Origin: Craspedostauros australis
Taxonomy: Eukaryota > Bacillariophyta > Bacillariophyceae > Mastogloiales > Achnanthaceae
DNA length: 64,000 nucleotides
Assembly: GCA_026770025.1 (NCBI GenBank)
Contig: JAMXDE010000004.1
Span: 3,335,501 to 3,399,500 of the forward strand
Direction of reading: 5' to 3'
The notes beneath the pieces are model-generated. The model was not told the origin of the DNA. It did not search any database and worked only from the letters and a program-made list of their open reading frames with translations. Every line of letters begins with the position of its first letter. The first letter of the stretch is position 1. Below are positions 52,101 through 63,156 of the stretch, piece by piece. The translations under genes were made by a program, and so were the position numbers.

Positions 52101-52654
52101 ATGTCTTCCATGAACTTCAGCACCTCGAAACAATTCGTGCGCCCGCCGCAACGAGGCATCTTCCCTTTGGATCACGATGCGGAATGCAAGGCGGTCATGA
52201 CGAATTATCTGGAATGCATGCAAGCATCCAAGGACACGCATCACAAATGCCGCGACTTGTCGAGGGAGTACCTGCAATGTCGGATGGATCATAAGCTCAT
52301 GTCGAGTGAGAATTTGGATCATGTGAGTGTGGAGATTGGAATGGGACGCAAGGTTTCTGTTGCTTCACGAAGTATCCATGATGGTGTTCATCTGTACTCA
52401 CTTCTCCTTGCTTTGCATTGTATTGCATCAATTCATCTTCACGTTGTATTGCATTGCATTGCATTCAACTGGAACAGCTCGGATACGCGGACGACAAGAA
52501 GGTGCATGGCGCCAAGGAGTACGACAAGGCCAAGGAGAAGGCAGGATTCGTGGCAGGCAAGCACATTGATCGCAGACTGAACACGTGGTGGTTCCTGCGA
52601 CCATGGAAGAAGAATTGGTCGGAAAACGAGGATTCCAAGGATGGCTCCAAATAG
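52101..52654 (+). CDS. COX19: COX19, twin CX9C cytochrome c oxidase assembly factor, two exons
   Basis: Exon 1 is 52101-52322 and exon 2 52478-52654; the 155-nt intron has donor GTGAGT and acceptor AACAG and is phase 0, giving 132 aa. The protein starts MSSMNFSTSKQF and continues PPQRGIFPLDHDAECK, the typical COX19 beginning. Two CX9C motifs (CKAVMTNYLEC and CRDLSREYLQC) form the helical hairpin imported by the Mia40 relay into the mitochondrial intermembrane space. YLQCRMDHKLM and the spliced LDHLGYADD also match COX19. The C-terminal tail (HIDRRLNTWWFLRPWKKNW) is longer than in human COX19. COX19 acts with COX11 in copper delivery to cytochrome c oxidase. An upstream in-frame stretch to 52020 lacks a better start. 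Confidence 0.93.
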
Positions 52655-53998
52655 AACGTGGAACGGAGTGGAGTGACGTAGATAGCGGGCGAGATACGAA
52701 GCATGCAGCATCATGGGAACGCAGATAGCATGGCGCGCCGTGATGGGATGTCATGGAGTTGCATGAATCGCGACATGAGTGGATCGGATCCAATTTTGGA
52801 ATTGCGCTTTTGCGGAGTATTATACAGCAATGCAACGCAAAGTCTCAGCGTACCAAGTGCAGCGGAGAGCAAGCGATGGAGATCGAAGAGAGCGAACACC
52901 AGAAGAGAGGGTGCGAAATGGAAGGATGCGAGCAGTGCGAATGCGAAGCCAATTCAATTGCCTCCGCTGTGCCATCTCGTTTCATCCAACACAAATGAGC
53001 CGCTGCTGTTGCAATAGAGGAGACTGCCGTACCATTATCATCAACGCAATAGCATCTGTCGCGTGTGATCCATAATAGAATTATGAGGCTGTCGTTGGTC
53101 TCTCTCTCTCTCTCTCTTCGTGGAGCAACAAAGGAGACTGACCTCTCGACGCAATCTCTGTACCGAGTGCCTCTTGCTGAAACGAAGAAATGGAGAACAA
53201 AAATGGCAACCAATTTTGTGTCTTTTGTATCCAAGAAGCGCCAAATTTGTGTTCTTCAGACACAGACGCAACGCGAGATCGATCACAACGAGAAGCACAA
53301 TCAGAAACAGGACCAGAAATAGAAGCAAAAATGGAAGCAAAAGGGCGAAGGCGCGGCTTCTTGTGCAGCGACGAGCCTCCATACCCAAGAGTGCCACGAC
53401 GACAGCAACTGCCACGGCTTGTTGTTGCCAATCATACATTACATTCCTTCCATCCAGGCAGCAGGCAGTACAAGCGCTCGCACACATGATATTATAATAC
53501 TATTATAATACCAACACTCTGAGGACATCTACCCTACGTCGACGGCGAAGCATTGAGGCAAGAAGGCACACCCACCTATCGATTCATCAATCCGCATTCA
53601 GCTATACTAATACGCCAATACAGGGCTGCAGCATCTGTGCTCCACTCTGTTCGACTGTTGCATACCATAGCAGAGTAGACCACAATATTCCGTCACTACT
53701 CGACGATCCCTTCATATAGCACCACAGACCAAGTCAAAGGCAGTTGATGCAACCAGAGCCATCAACCACACAACTCAGGACAACTCAGGACGGCTCAACC
53801 AACTTAATCCGAGTCTATCCAACTTGATCCAATCCAATTCCGGTTGATTCCAGCGGATTGAAGCCAAGCCGAGAGAGCCATCCGCCTTGCTCTCCGCACC
53901 TCCATCTCGATTTCCCTCTCCGACTGCCACCACGGACGCACACTGCGGAGACCGCAGCAGCGTTCATCGTGGCCGCAAGCCCAAGTCTTTCGTCGGTG
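52655..53998. other. Intergenic, no supported gene
   Basis: Short frames on both strands at 52703-53489 conflict with each other and have no domains. A (CT)n run lies at about 53099-53119. A TATTATAATACTATTATAAT stretch at about 53490-53510 is a promoter candidate for the BTB gene, which would then have a long 5' UTR. Confidence 0.45.
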
Positions 53999-56365
53999 AT
54001 GCCATGCTGCACTTTGGGTTGCAGATTGTTTCTATTCTCCTGCCAATTCATCTGTGACGAGCACCGCAAGGTAGAGCGAACGAAGCAACGATCGCAACGA
54101 GCAACCGACGTACAACAACAGCAAGCGCAACAGCAAGCCAAGCCTCTCAAGAGCTGCCTCAAGAAGACGACCGCGGGTTCCTTCCGAATCACGGAAATTC
54201 ATATCCCGGATATCCCGGACGACGGCCATCTGCAGTTCGAGGGGTTAGGTGACGACGAGTTCCCCGACGAAGAAGGCGACGCTGATTACACGTGGGGCAA
54301 GCAACACGAGACCGATAGCAACGGCGGCAGACCCAACGGCGAGACCTTGAACAGCACGGGTCGTGGCATACTGGGACTCTCAGCTCCAAATACAAGTGCA
54401 GTTACAAGTACAGTTACAAACGCAGATACAAACACAGACGGAGACCTGTACAAGTATCATCAGACAGATCGAGCGATGGCTTCCGTCGAGGATGATTCGC
54501 GCAGCGACGGCAGCAGCCGCAGTCGCAATAATCATGGCAGGAATGGCAGGCACAGTCCGAAGAACGATTCCGATAAACCCCCATTGTCCGCGTCATCGTC
54601 CAACCACAGCGCCGGACGTCAGCGATCCAACCTCCCGCTCGCGCCACCGCGGGCCGAGGAGATGCAGCGCGAGTACACCCTCAACCGCTCCATGCACGAC
54701 CCGCCCACCGGTGGCGGATACTCGCCAATGTACTCACCAGCAGCCAAACCGGATGGCAAGAGCAGAAAGCTCGATGCCTCCAAGATCGTCATGTCCGCGA
54801 CCGTCATACCCACCGGCGACGTGGAATCCTCTAATCTCACCATGGAAGACATCGCGACGGCAACGCAGGCGCTCAGCATCAACCTCGATTCCACGCACGA
54901 CTCCAGTCCCCAGCCTCAGCACAAATCGCGCGAATTTCGTACCGATGAACGACAATCGCCCAGCAAGCACTCCAAATCGCGCCGTAGGCGATCGTCACGC
55001 AATGGCAGCTCTACGACATCGTCTCCCGCTGCTCAATCCTCGTCTTCCAATTCACGGAGTCGCGTCGGAACTTCCACAACCACGACGTCCACCAACAGCG
55101 GAAGTAGCAGCAGCACGAACGATACGGACGGGATCGGCAGTACAGGCAGCGCGCACGGCAACACCAACGGCAACTCCATGCTCCATCCCTCCAAAACGAA
55201 ACGGCGTGTCCGATCCAGTGCCTCCGCTTCGTCGGTCGGCACCTCGGCCAGCGGCCCGGGACGCGGAGCCAGACTCAGCTGGAAATCGGATCCCTCCGCC
55301 AGTTTCAGCGATTGGACCGTCATTGTGATCCGCGAGGAGATGAGCACCGCCAGCATGGCCAGCGAAAGCACCACGGATACGGCATCGGCGTTGCCGGAAG
55401 ATGTCTACCATCTGCACCGCAATGTCCTGGGCTTCGGTGTGCGCAAAAGCAAGTATTTCTGCCAGCAGTTCCAACAGCGCAACACCAACAACGGCGTCAC
55501 GACCTTGCGATTCATCCCCGCCAAGGCCGACGTCTTTCCCATGGTCCTGGACTTTCTGTACTACACAAAGGAGGCCAAGCAGACGCTGAGCGCCGAACGC
55601 GCCTGCGCTGTCTTCACCGTGGCCGACTTCTTGCAGATCATCCCGCTGCAAAAGGCCATCATAGAATTCTACCGCAAGAATCTGTCCCTCACCAACATGG
55701 GCGAATTCTTGGCCTACGCATCGCAGTACAACGCCAAGCAGCTGCTCACGGTCAGCAAGGCCAAGATCGGCTCCCTTCTCACGGAGAAGCCACAATTGGC
55801 AGGACTCGTGCCACCGCATTTCCTGGCCAGCATCCTCGAAACCTCGCAACAGCACATGCAGGATTTGCACCGCAAGGATCCCTCCACGTTCTCGAAGGAA
55901 TGGATGGCAATCCAATCCAAGAACTGGTCCAAGGCCGCCACCATCTGCATCGTGCACAACGACATGGAGGCGTCCCTGTTCGACAAGCTCACGGACGAGC
56001 AGACTTTGCCCGCCATCGATACGTCGGTGGCCCACGAGCTCCTCATGGCCGATGCCAAATTGCACGAGACGACGTCCATCAGCAATCTGCAGCGCAGATG
56101 CATACGCAGCATCACGCAGAATTGGGATGAGTTCCAATCGGGTTACAAATCGTCGGACGACGTGTCGGAGGCGTTGGGCAATCTGCCATCGCACGTGCTG
56201 GCGGATATCCTGGTCAAGAGCATGGCGCAGCCGAAACGTAACGGTGCAGCGGCAAAGGCGGAAGCTTCTGCGGATGATGACAGCAAACGAATGGGCGATG
56301 CGAACGACGTGCGTGGTGCAGAATCGGATGATCAAGATTCCCACTTGGACGACGATGATGAATGA
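53999..56365 (+). CDS. BTB/POZ-domain protein with long disordered N-terminus
   Basis: 788 aa from the first in-frame ATG, 53999; the frame is open upstream without ATG, and the N-terminal 40 residues (Cys/Phe-rich) look unlike the rest, so an unseen upstream exon is possible. Residues 60-430 are disordered, rich in Ser, Asn, Thr and Arg, with an acidic patch (DDEFPDEEGD). The BTB domain is at about 435-560: FSDWTVIVIREE, VYHLHRNVLGFGVRKSKYF, TTLRFIPAKADVFPMVLDFLYY and ERACAVFTVADFLQIIPLQKA. The usual DVxFxV strand and alpha-1 are recognisable, although the loop before HLHRNVLG is extended. A helical C-terminal region of BACK type follows (NMGEFLAYASQYNAKQLLT). The end is acidic (DSHLDDDDE). 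BTB proteins are commonly Cullin-3 substrate adaptors; the partner is unknown. Confidence 0.82.
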   Translation: MPCCTLGCRLFLFSCQFICDEHRKVERTKQRSQRATDVQQQQAQQQAKPLKSCLKKTTAGSFRITEIHIPDIPDDGHLQFEGLGDDEFPDEEGDADYTWGKQHETDSNGGRPNGETLNSTGRGILGLSAPNTSAVTSTVTNADTNTDGDLYKYHQTDRAMASVEDDSRSDGSSRSRNNHGRNGRHSPKNDSDKPPLSASSSNHSAGRQRSNLPLAPPRAEEMQREYTLNRSMHDPPTGGGYSPMYSPAAKPDGKSRKLDASKIVMSATVIPTGDVESSNLTMEDIATATQALSINLDSTHDSSPQPQHKSREFRTDERQSPSKHSKSRRRRSSRNGSSTTSSPAAQSSSSNSRSRVGTSTTTTSTNSGSSSSTNDTDGIGSTGSAHGNTNGNSMLHPSKTKRRVRSSASASSVGTSASGPGRGARLSWKSDPSASFSDWTVIVIREEMSTASMASESTTDTASALPEDVYHLHRNVLGFGVRKSKYFCQQFQQRNTNNGVTTLRFIPAKADVFPMVLDFLYYTKEAKQTLSAERACAVFTVADFLQIIPLQKAIIEFYRKNLSLTNMGEFLAYASQYNAKQLLTVSKAKIGSLLTEKPQLAGLVPPHFLASILETSQQHMQDLHRKDPSTFSKEWMAIQSKNWSKAATICIVHNDMEASLFDKLTDEQTLPAIDTSVAHELLMADAKLHETTSISNLQRRCIRSITQNWDEFQSGYKSSDDVSEALGNLPSHVLADILVKSMAQPKRNGAAAKAEASADDDSKRMGDANDVRGAESDDQDSHLDDDDE

Positions 56366-56817
56366 TTAATGGATGGATGGATCAATGGCTGAAGGGATGG
56401 ACAGATGCGATAGCGATGATGCCCACCACATGAATCCCAAGCGATACAGGACTCATAGCAGAATGATGCAAACGTGCAATAGCGGTGGACGTGGACATAG
56501 AACAGTGCACATTACCAGTATCTTACACGATGTTGCTATCCCTCAAAGAGTACGGACGATTACTGTTACGCAACTCTTTCCCACAAACCACAAATTACTG
56601 CTGTTTTATCCTAAAGCTGAATGGAACACTTGTGCATATGTACCATATACTATACCCTTCGAAACGAGGCTGACCGCGCTGTCGAATGCATTTCTCCCGC
56701 TGTGAACGTCGCCGCATGGCATCCCATGATGCAACGAGCAAGACTGGAGGAGGGGTGTGCGATGCATGTTGCCATACCACACGACACCCCACTCCAGTCC
56801 GTCTAGTTCACTGTTCT
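56366..56817. other. Intergenic between convergent genes
   Basis: No gene, RNA or marked repeat beyond a GATGGATGGAT run just after the BTB stop codon. Confidence 0.5.
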
Positions 56818-58130
56818 CTACTTCGTTCGCAACATTTTGTACGCCTTCGCCTCATCACCGTTCGTCTCCTGGAGGTTGCCGATGAACGCTCGAACGTTGG
56901 CCAGGCTACGCAGCTTGTAGCGTCTCACGGGCGTGTACCAGTACGGATCATGCTTTCCGGGGGTCTTGCGTGCTTCTATGGTCTTGATCCAACCATTTGG
57001 CCAGCCTCCGAGCAAGGCATCCGAGGGCGGTCCTCTGTAAACCTCTCGACTGTTGGGCTGGAATCGGCGTTCGAGGATCGTCATTTTTGCCTGGGGGGTT
57101 CTTGCCTTGACTGGTTTCGGTTTGGGTGATGTCTTGGACCTCGTCGTGCGTGCCGACGCGGCGGTTTGTTTTGGAGGAGTTGCCGTCAGCGACCTCCGAG
57201 TTTGTCTCGTGACGACAGGCTTTGCCGGTGCTTTTGCAGCTGCCGGAGACCTGGTTTGTCTCTTCGTTGGCTTTGATGCCTTTGCCGCGGAAGTAGGCGT
57301 CAGAGGCTTCTTCTGGGCTCTCGTCTTCATCGGCTTTGTCGATGCTGTTGCCTGCACTGCCTTGCGGGGAGGTTTGACTCGAGTGATGGATTTGCGTGCT
57401 GGCAACTTGGACCGAGGACGCAGTTGCCGTGCGGTTGGCTCACTTGACTCGTCAGACGTTTTTTTGGATGACGCCTTTGGTGAAGGCTTGCGTGAAGCCT
57501 TGGGCCGAGTTTTGGGTGAAGCTTTGGACGATGCCTTGGGTGATGCCTTGGGGGTGGGCTCCGCTGCTGGATCGAACAGCTGTCTCGCCTGTGGAGATCT
57601 AGAGGTTCTTCGTTTTGGTCGACGCACTGGCGTCTTGCGAGAGACTGCGAGACCCAGAGGACGACAATGGCATCCCACGGTGTGATGCGGTACGGATGTG
57701 ATACGGCAGGAACAGAAAGGATTCGATGAGGAGACCAGCACCAATGGGGTGGATGAGATTTTTGAAACAGGTGACTCCCATTGTCGTTGCTGTTTTTCTA
57801 GATTCGCAGCAACACGCAGTCGTGACCCAAGCTCCATTCAACATGACACAGTGCAGACCATACTTCCATTCTGCTACACACTGACGACATTATCAACGCA
57901 CCTCTCGGGGAAACGATTATCTTTGGTTCCTTCACGTCGGCCTCAGCCTTCGTCTCAGGTTTAGCCTCCGGTTTAGCCTCAGGTTTGGTCTCAACGCCCT
58001 CCGTTTTGGCGCCATCTGGTTTGTCGCTTTGACGCGCAAGAGCCGAGGCGATCGCATCCGCCAGCGATCCCGCTTGCTCAGCCGTGTCACCCGGGGTGCT
58101 TGTCATCATCGGGGTTGCAGTGTCGTTCAT
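56818..58130 (-). CDS. MBD-like (methyl-CpG-binding) protein with H1-like basic region, two exons
   Basis: Exon 1 is 58130-57902 and exon 2 57644-56818; the 257-nt intron has donor GTGCGT and acceptor CGCAG, giving 351 aa. Residues 1-75 are Ala/Glu/Lys-rich with KPEAKPEAKPETK repeats. Residues 80-270 form a very basic Lys/Pro/Ser/Ala tract with repeated SPKASSKASPK units, like the C-terminal tail of linker histone H1. Residues about 282-340 resemble an MBD fold: GGWPNGWIKTIEARKTPG, then DPYWYTPVRRYKLRSLANV and RAFIGNL, corresponding to the W-P-x-G-W start, the K-x-D-x-Y-Y strand and the R-S-x-x-x-x-x-F helix. MBD domains bind methylated CpG, though many do not discriminate. A nuclear DNA-compacting or methyl-reading role is inferred. 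A plain DNA-binding protein with only structural similarity to MBD is the alternative. Confidence 0.7.
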
Positions 58131-58695
58131 TGTGGTAATGATAGGCAATACAATGCTTTGTGGAAGGGAGAATGTGCGTTCTCATTCAGCATGCGTTGTG
58201 TTTGTTTGTTTCCATTTGCGCTGCTTCTTGTTTTGTGTTGCGTTGCTGTCAGCTCCTCTTGCGCCGTACCTTTTGCGTTTTTATTTCTGGCGCGGAACAC
58301 TTGAAGTCTACTAGATATAGCTAGATATGTCGCATTCCAGTTTGTCAAATCAGAATCATGTGTGTCGCATGAGTACATCTACAAGAGTAGAGCAATGGAT
58401 TTCACGACCAGCGCTGTTTGCAATGTCGGAGTCGATTGAGGAATGATGCAACACTTCCGTGTCTTTATGAAGAGCGTAATTCTTGATCTGTTATCATCTA
58501 CTGAATTGATTTGTTTACTGCATATAACGTGCGGATATTACTGATGTTGCTTAGAGTGACATATAGTGGGAGTAGCGCTGTGGCTCCTTCTTTCCATCGC
58601 TGCGTTCCTTGATCCGTTGGCGGACTCTTTGATTGCGAGCGTACTGCAGGATGGTGCATTTCGTGTCCCAAGGAAGCTTCCAAAACTTTTGATTC
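58131..58695. other. Intergenic, no gene recognised
   Basis: Promoter of the MBD gene and 3' flank of the polyQ gene. Nothing distinct is seen. Confidence 0.5.
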
Positions 58696-59607
58696 CTATG
58701 CCAGGCATCCTTTGGCACGACTGAGGCGTGTTTGTCGCTTTGATCGCATGGGGGATGCGACCTTCTTCCAGAACGCGTTCTTCTTGGGACGCCGCTGGTG
58801 ATGATGATCGCCGTCAATGGCGATGGGCGAAGAGGCTGCGGACTTCTTGCTGCGGCTGTGCAGGAAGGAGTCGGAAGCCAGCGACGCGGAGTCCGATCCC
58901 ATCGTGGAGGCTGTCTGCAGGGAGCCCACCGAGTTCTCCACCGTGATCGATAGCCGCTGTGGCACGGAAGGCTGGGGCGTCGCATCCTTCCTGGGAGTTA
59001 CGACATTGCTGCCGGCTAGTCGTATCTGCGATAATGGGCGCTGCAGCCGGGGCAGCTTGTTTCGTGACTGCGGAGTTCCGCTGGGGTTCCAGCTGGCAGA
59101 GCGGCGATACAGCATGTGCGTGGGTGAGATGATCGCAGGCGGGCTGCGTTCTGCCAGCCATCCATGCGAGGTTGGCGATGCCGTGGGTGTGTGCATCTGG
59201 GCATGTCCATTGTGCTGCTGCTGCTGCTGCTGTCTCTTGTCTGTGGAACTGGCTGGGGAGACGCACGCTGTGGCGGGCTTCAAGTTCGAGTTAGTGTTGG
59301 CGCTGCTGCTGCTGGTGATGATGCTGGTGGAGACTCGGATGGTGATGAAGATGAACTTCGGAGGCACCATGGGAGCTGGTTCCTGGTTGGGGTTGGCGGG
59401 TGGCCTCCAGTGCGGGTTGAACTTGCAGGTGCCGCATCCCAACGATGACACTTCGGACGCTGCGTCCCCTCTCCTCTGCTGTTGCTGCAATTGTTGCTGC
59501 TGCAGTTGTTGCTGTTGTTGCTGATAGTACTGCTGTTGCTGGTATCGATGTTGGCCGACTGTCTGCTGCTGAAGATGGAGTGGATGTGCGTGCTGGGAGA
59601 CGTTCAT
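58696..59607 (-). CDS. PolyQ-rich protein of unknown function
   Basis: 303 aa from ATG 59607 in a good context. The N-terminus has long Gln runs broken by Tyr and Leu between residues 14 and 45, followed by SEVSSLGCGTCKFNPHW, an intriguing C-x-x-C pair with His and Trp. The rest is Ser/Thr/Pro-rich and disordered, with short basic blocks (RRPKKNAFWKKVASPMRSKR) near the C-terminus that could be a nuclear signal. No globular domain is recognised. Codon use and an uninterrupted frame support coding, although the opposite strand is also open for most of its length because of the CAG/CTG repeats. Confidence 0.55.
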   Translation of the reverse strand: MNVSQHAHPLHLQQQTVGQHRYQQQQYYQQQQQQLQQQQLQQQQRRGDAASEVSSLGCGTCKFNPHWRPPANPNQEPAPMVPPKFIFITIRVSTSIITSSSSANTNSNLKPATACVSPASSTDKRQQQQQQHNGHAQMHTPTASPTSHGWLAERSPPAIISPTHMLYRRSASWNPSGTPQSRNKLPRLQRPLSQIRLAGSNVVTPRKDATPQPSVPQRLSITVENSVGSLQTASTMGSDSASLASDSFLHSRSKKSAASSPIAIDGDHHHQRRPKKNAFWKKVASPMRSKRQTRLSRAKGCLA

Positions 59608-60371
59608 GGTTGCGTAGAATGTTGTGGTTGATGTTGTGGTTGTTGGATTGCCGTGATGCGAAGTGAAGCTGATGGATGGCGAGGATATGTGTTGTGAGAA
59701 GGAAGATCGGAGTGAAGTTGTTCAATTTATGGCTCTTCAGAGGAGGGAAGGAAGAATTGATGGGAGGCTTTGTTCGTTTGAGTTGAGCTGAGTTGCGCTT
59801 TCGTTTTCGTTTTGTGAGGAGTGGTCTGATCTGCGAGTGTTCTATTCTATGATCTTAACGAGAACCTGGCGATGCCTTCCTTCCCTGGCGTGCGCAATCG
59901 TCTCCGAGAGAGAGAGAAGTCAGGAATGGCGATCGCTGCTTTGTGTTTTACGGAGAATTCCTCGCTTTTCCTGTCTTGATTGTTTGTTGGGGTGCGCGAA
60001 CGATTCCTTCTTTGGTCGTGCAACTCTTCACGGTTTTTGCTACGAATGCTTTGTGAGTATGGGAGGGATTGGCAGAGTGTTGTTGGGTGTGATGTTCTTC
60101 CGATTGGAGAGGAGTCAAGTCTTTGTTGTTGATGTTGTCAATGGTGTTGCCAACCAAGATGTAGGAAGAGTCGATGCTGTTGGCACTGTTTGTGCTGTTC
60201 GTACTGTCAATGCTCAGGAAATCGAAATGTGGGAACCAGCGCAGTGCACATTTGAAGCCGATGGGAACATCAACCGGTTCCGTCTTGTTCGTGCTTCTTG
60301 TTGTTCACAAGGGAGCGTGTTCCTCCTCCGCTTCGTTCCGCTCTCCTTGTTTGCCAATGTGCATGTCACCA

Positions 60372-60431
60372 CCATGTCTGCATGCCATGTCTGCATGCCA
60401 TGTCTGCATGCCATGTCTGCATGCCATGTCT
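60372..60431 (+). repeat. 13-bp minisatellite, 4.6 copies
   Basis: CCATGTCTGCATG repeated four times perfectly plus a partial copy. Confidence 0.95.
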
Positions 60432-62212
60432 CTTCCCATTTTCGCTCCCCTTGTTGTTGATGGGGTCGCCTCAGGCATGTCGTGGATGAGGATCTTCGCG
60501 TGGAAACCACGATGACCGCGAAGACGTGGTAAACTTTCGTCGAGCGCGGCTGTTGTCGCGTTACCGCAACGAGAATTAGCCATGCGGGGGCCTCACACGC
60601 GCTCAAGCCGGTAACGGTCTTTTTTCGTCTTCACCGAAAAAGTTAACCGCAACGTTTAAGCCAGGCATGCATGTGTGTCACACTATTTTTCGCGGCGCCG
60701 CATGGCCCGTTCGTAAGAGTCCGCACGATATTGAACGTTATCTTAACGTTACGAATGGTCTATCACGCCTGAGTCGTTCCGAGTCAAACTCGGGATCGAG
60801 GGGTATCTTGGTTTGTGTCGTGCTTCCGCCATGATTCAAATCTGTTTGCGCACCAAGAGCGAAAGTGAAAAGGAAGCACAGGCACCACCCAGATGGCGTC
60901 TTGCTTCCACTCCTGTCTGTGAGGGTGGCAACGGCGGTGACGGCGATGTCATGTGGCGCCACGCGGTGTGATGTGGTGGGAGGAGCCGAAGAGGATTGCT
61001 CAGGCAATCTAGATTCCATTTGACAGTCGTACGATCGTGCCCGTATCAGATTCTTGCCTGATGAGAGCACAAACAGCCTTGTGCGAAAGTGGTATCATGG
61101 ACGGCTGCGATGCTCACGTACGACCTACTAGTACGCACGAGCTACACATCGGGAGGAGGATAGTGTTCTTGGCCATTTGCTCTCCTTGCCTACTTGTCTC
61201 ATATCTCGTACACGTACACGTACACGTACTCAACTTGTAAAAGCGTTCATGCACGGCAACATGATCGTTCCAAAAGCTCACAAGATTGGCGTGAGGACGA
61301 GTAGAACACTCAACATGAATGCTCTCTACGTATGTGGTGCGAACGCAGGTATGGCTGCTGACTTGCCTGCCATTGTACTCGACAGAGCACTCTCCTCTGC
61401 TTTCGCATGCCTGAGTCCTTGCAGGAGACAATCTCCTCGTCTGCGCATGCTCCATCCCAATCTCTGCTTCGGCATGCACATCAAAGGCTACTCTACCACG
61501 CGCAAGACCGCCATACTCGTACCCTGCATAGAATTCAAGCAATCATCACGCGCTTACTCGGAGAGTGTTTGTGCGATGCCGTGCTCTCTTGCGTATGCTA
61601 CTAGCGTGAGCAGCAAGCAAGAACGCTGAAGCTTTGGCAGCTTCCGTATGACTCTTCCCAGTCACAGTGACACCACGTCCACCATGAAGGAGAAGGTCAT
61701 GCATGGATGTTGCTCAGGTCAGTTCAATCCAATCCAACTCATCTTGCTCTCCTCATCTCCCTGGTCTCCACGTGCGTGCATGTCCTAATCACTCGGATGC
61801 TGAATACGACTGCGCGCAGCTGTGTCTGCATCCGATGGCTTCGCGGGTCATGAATACCACCGACATCGCGCAAAAGGAGACTTCGTGTGAGCAATGGCGA
61901 ATTTACGCGCCGATCGCTGAAAATGATTGATGTGCAAACCCGTCTCTACACTCAATCGCAGCCTTCCTTCCGACGTACGAGAACAGACCACGGCAACACA
62001 ACCAACAATTCCGCAACAACAACAAAGAACAAAAACGCTTCGACCATGACGTTCCATCCGCGCTCTGCATCAAACCGACTGCCGCCGATCTTCATTGACA
62101 ACAACAATAACAATAACACCAACAACACCAAAGCCAGGAAGGCAGCGTCCCATTGAACCATTCCAACACTCCAGAGTAGTCCAATACAGGAGAGTATTAA
62201 ATACAGCAGTAG

Positions 62213-62234
62213 TATTATATAATATATAATAATA
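62213..62234 (+). promoter_or_regulatory. TATTATATAATATATAATA stretch before a start codon
   Basis: A 22-bp purely A/T run ending 4 nt before the ATG at 62239. It could be a core promoter with a very short leader or an AT-rich 5' UTR. Confidence 0.25.
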
Positions 62235-62238
62235 GAAG

Positions 62239-63156
62239 ATGTCGATGATTGCGAAAGAACACAAGGACCTGCCGCTGGTGCCGGAATCCGTGCTGAAGCG
62301 ACGCCATGATCTGGATGAGCTGCGGCGCAAGAAGGCAGCCCAGCTGGATGCCACCGGCAAGCTGCAGGTGCAGCCCAAGGGCAGCGGCAAGAAGAAGCTC
62401 AACAAGTACGGCAAGCAGCGCAAGGGACAGTACGTCATCAAGCCCGCCAAGCTGCTGTCGATGGCCAAATCGCGCCGAAACCACGAGATTCGGTACAAGC
62501 GCGTCAAGAAGAAGGGCATGCAAAAGCGGGGATCGGACAGCAAGGAGACCATCGTCAAGGAGATCCCGCTGGGCGACGACAGCCCCAAGAAGCGCAGGCG
62601 TTCCAAGCACCTGGCCAAACCAGCCTCGGAGGCGGTCACGTACCAAACCAACTCCGTCGATGCCTCCATGGTCTTCGTCGTGCGCATCCGCGAGGATCAG
62701 GGCAAGGCGCCGCCCAAGATCGTCACTGTCTTGCACGGATTCCGTCTGCGCAAGCCATTTCAGGGCGTCTTTCTCAAGTACACGCCCGCGACACGCCGTC
62801 TGCTGCACATGATCGAACCCTGGGTGCTGTACGGCACGCCGTCCGAGGCCATGATTCAGGATCTCATGGTGCGTCGCAGTTTCGGCTGCATCGGGAAGGA
62901 GCGCGTTCCGCTGTCCGATAATACCATTCTGGAGGACCATCTCGGCGAGGAGCATGGCATCATCTGCATGGAGGATATGATACACGAACTCGTCACGGTC
63001 GGGGATGCATTCGAGGCGGCGTCCAAATTCCTGTACCCCTTCCAGCTCACGTGTCCGCGCAGTAAGTTCGAAAAGGAAAAGCTAGGCGCGCATCAAGGCA
63101 AGGACTATGGTGACAAGGGCGAGCAGATGGATGAGTACATCAAGCAGATGCTGTAA
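62239..63156 (+). CDS. RPL7L1/Rlp7-type ribosome biogenesis protein (uL30 superfamily)
   Basis: 305 aa, one exon. The N-terminus (LPLVPESVLKRR and the following Lys/Arg-rich helix) and the C-terminal uL30 domain match the RPL7 superfamily. Within it, RVPLSDNTILEDHLGEEHG and IICMEDMIHELVTVG fit the RPL7L1/Rlp7 branch ('DNTxIExHLG') better than the true ribosomal protein L7. Other family segments are ASMVFVVRIRED, KPFQGVFLKYTPATRRLLHMIEPW and the final KGEQMDEYIKQML. Yeast Rlp7 works in the nucleolus in early 60S maturation (27S pre-rRNA processing), so that role is inferred here. The protein is about 50 residues longer than RPL7L1, mainly from a basic insert at about 45-115. Canonical RPL7 is the alternative. 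Confidence 0.85.
   Translation: MSMIAKEHKDLPLVPESVLKRRHDLDELRRKKAAQLDATGKLQVQPKGSGKKKLNKYGKQRKGQYVIKPAKLLSMAKSRRNHEIRYKRVKKKGMQKRGSDSKETIVKEIPLGDDSPKKRRRSKHLAKPASEAVTYQTNSVDASMVFVVRIREDQGKAPPKIVTVLHGFRLRKPFQGVFLKYTPATRRLLHMIEPWVLYGTPSEAMIQDLMVRRSFGCIGKERVPLSDNTILEDHLGEEHGIICMEDMIHELVTVGDAFEAASKFLYPFQLTCPRSKFEKEKLGAHQGKDYGDKGEQMDEYIKQML

Larger units (their letters stand above)
59608..62238. other. Long intergenic region, no supported gene
   Basis: Frames at 59837-60460 (+), 60214-60606 (-) and 61177-61629 (+) span repeats or conflict with each other. Besides the 13-bp minisatellite there is a GTACAC triplet repeat near 61210-61227. No tRNA or TIR is seen. Confidence 0.4.

Noticed and set aside
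55052-56344. 430-codon minus-strand frame over the BTB domain
   Set aside because: A shadow of the BTB protein, whose strand and helix pattern is clear on the plus strand.
58817-59524. 235-codon plus-strand frame opposite the polyQ protein
   Set aside because: A Cys/Leu-rich shadow created by CAG/CTG repeats; the minus-strand frame has a good start and a basic C-terminus.
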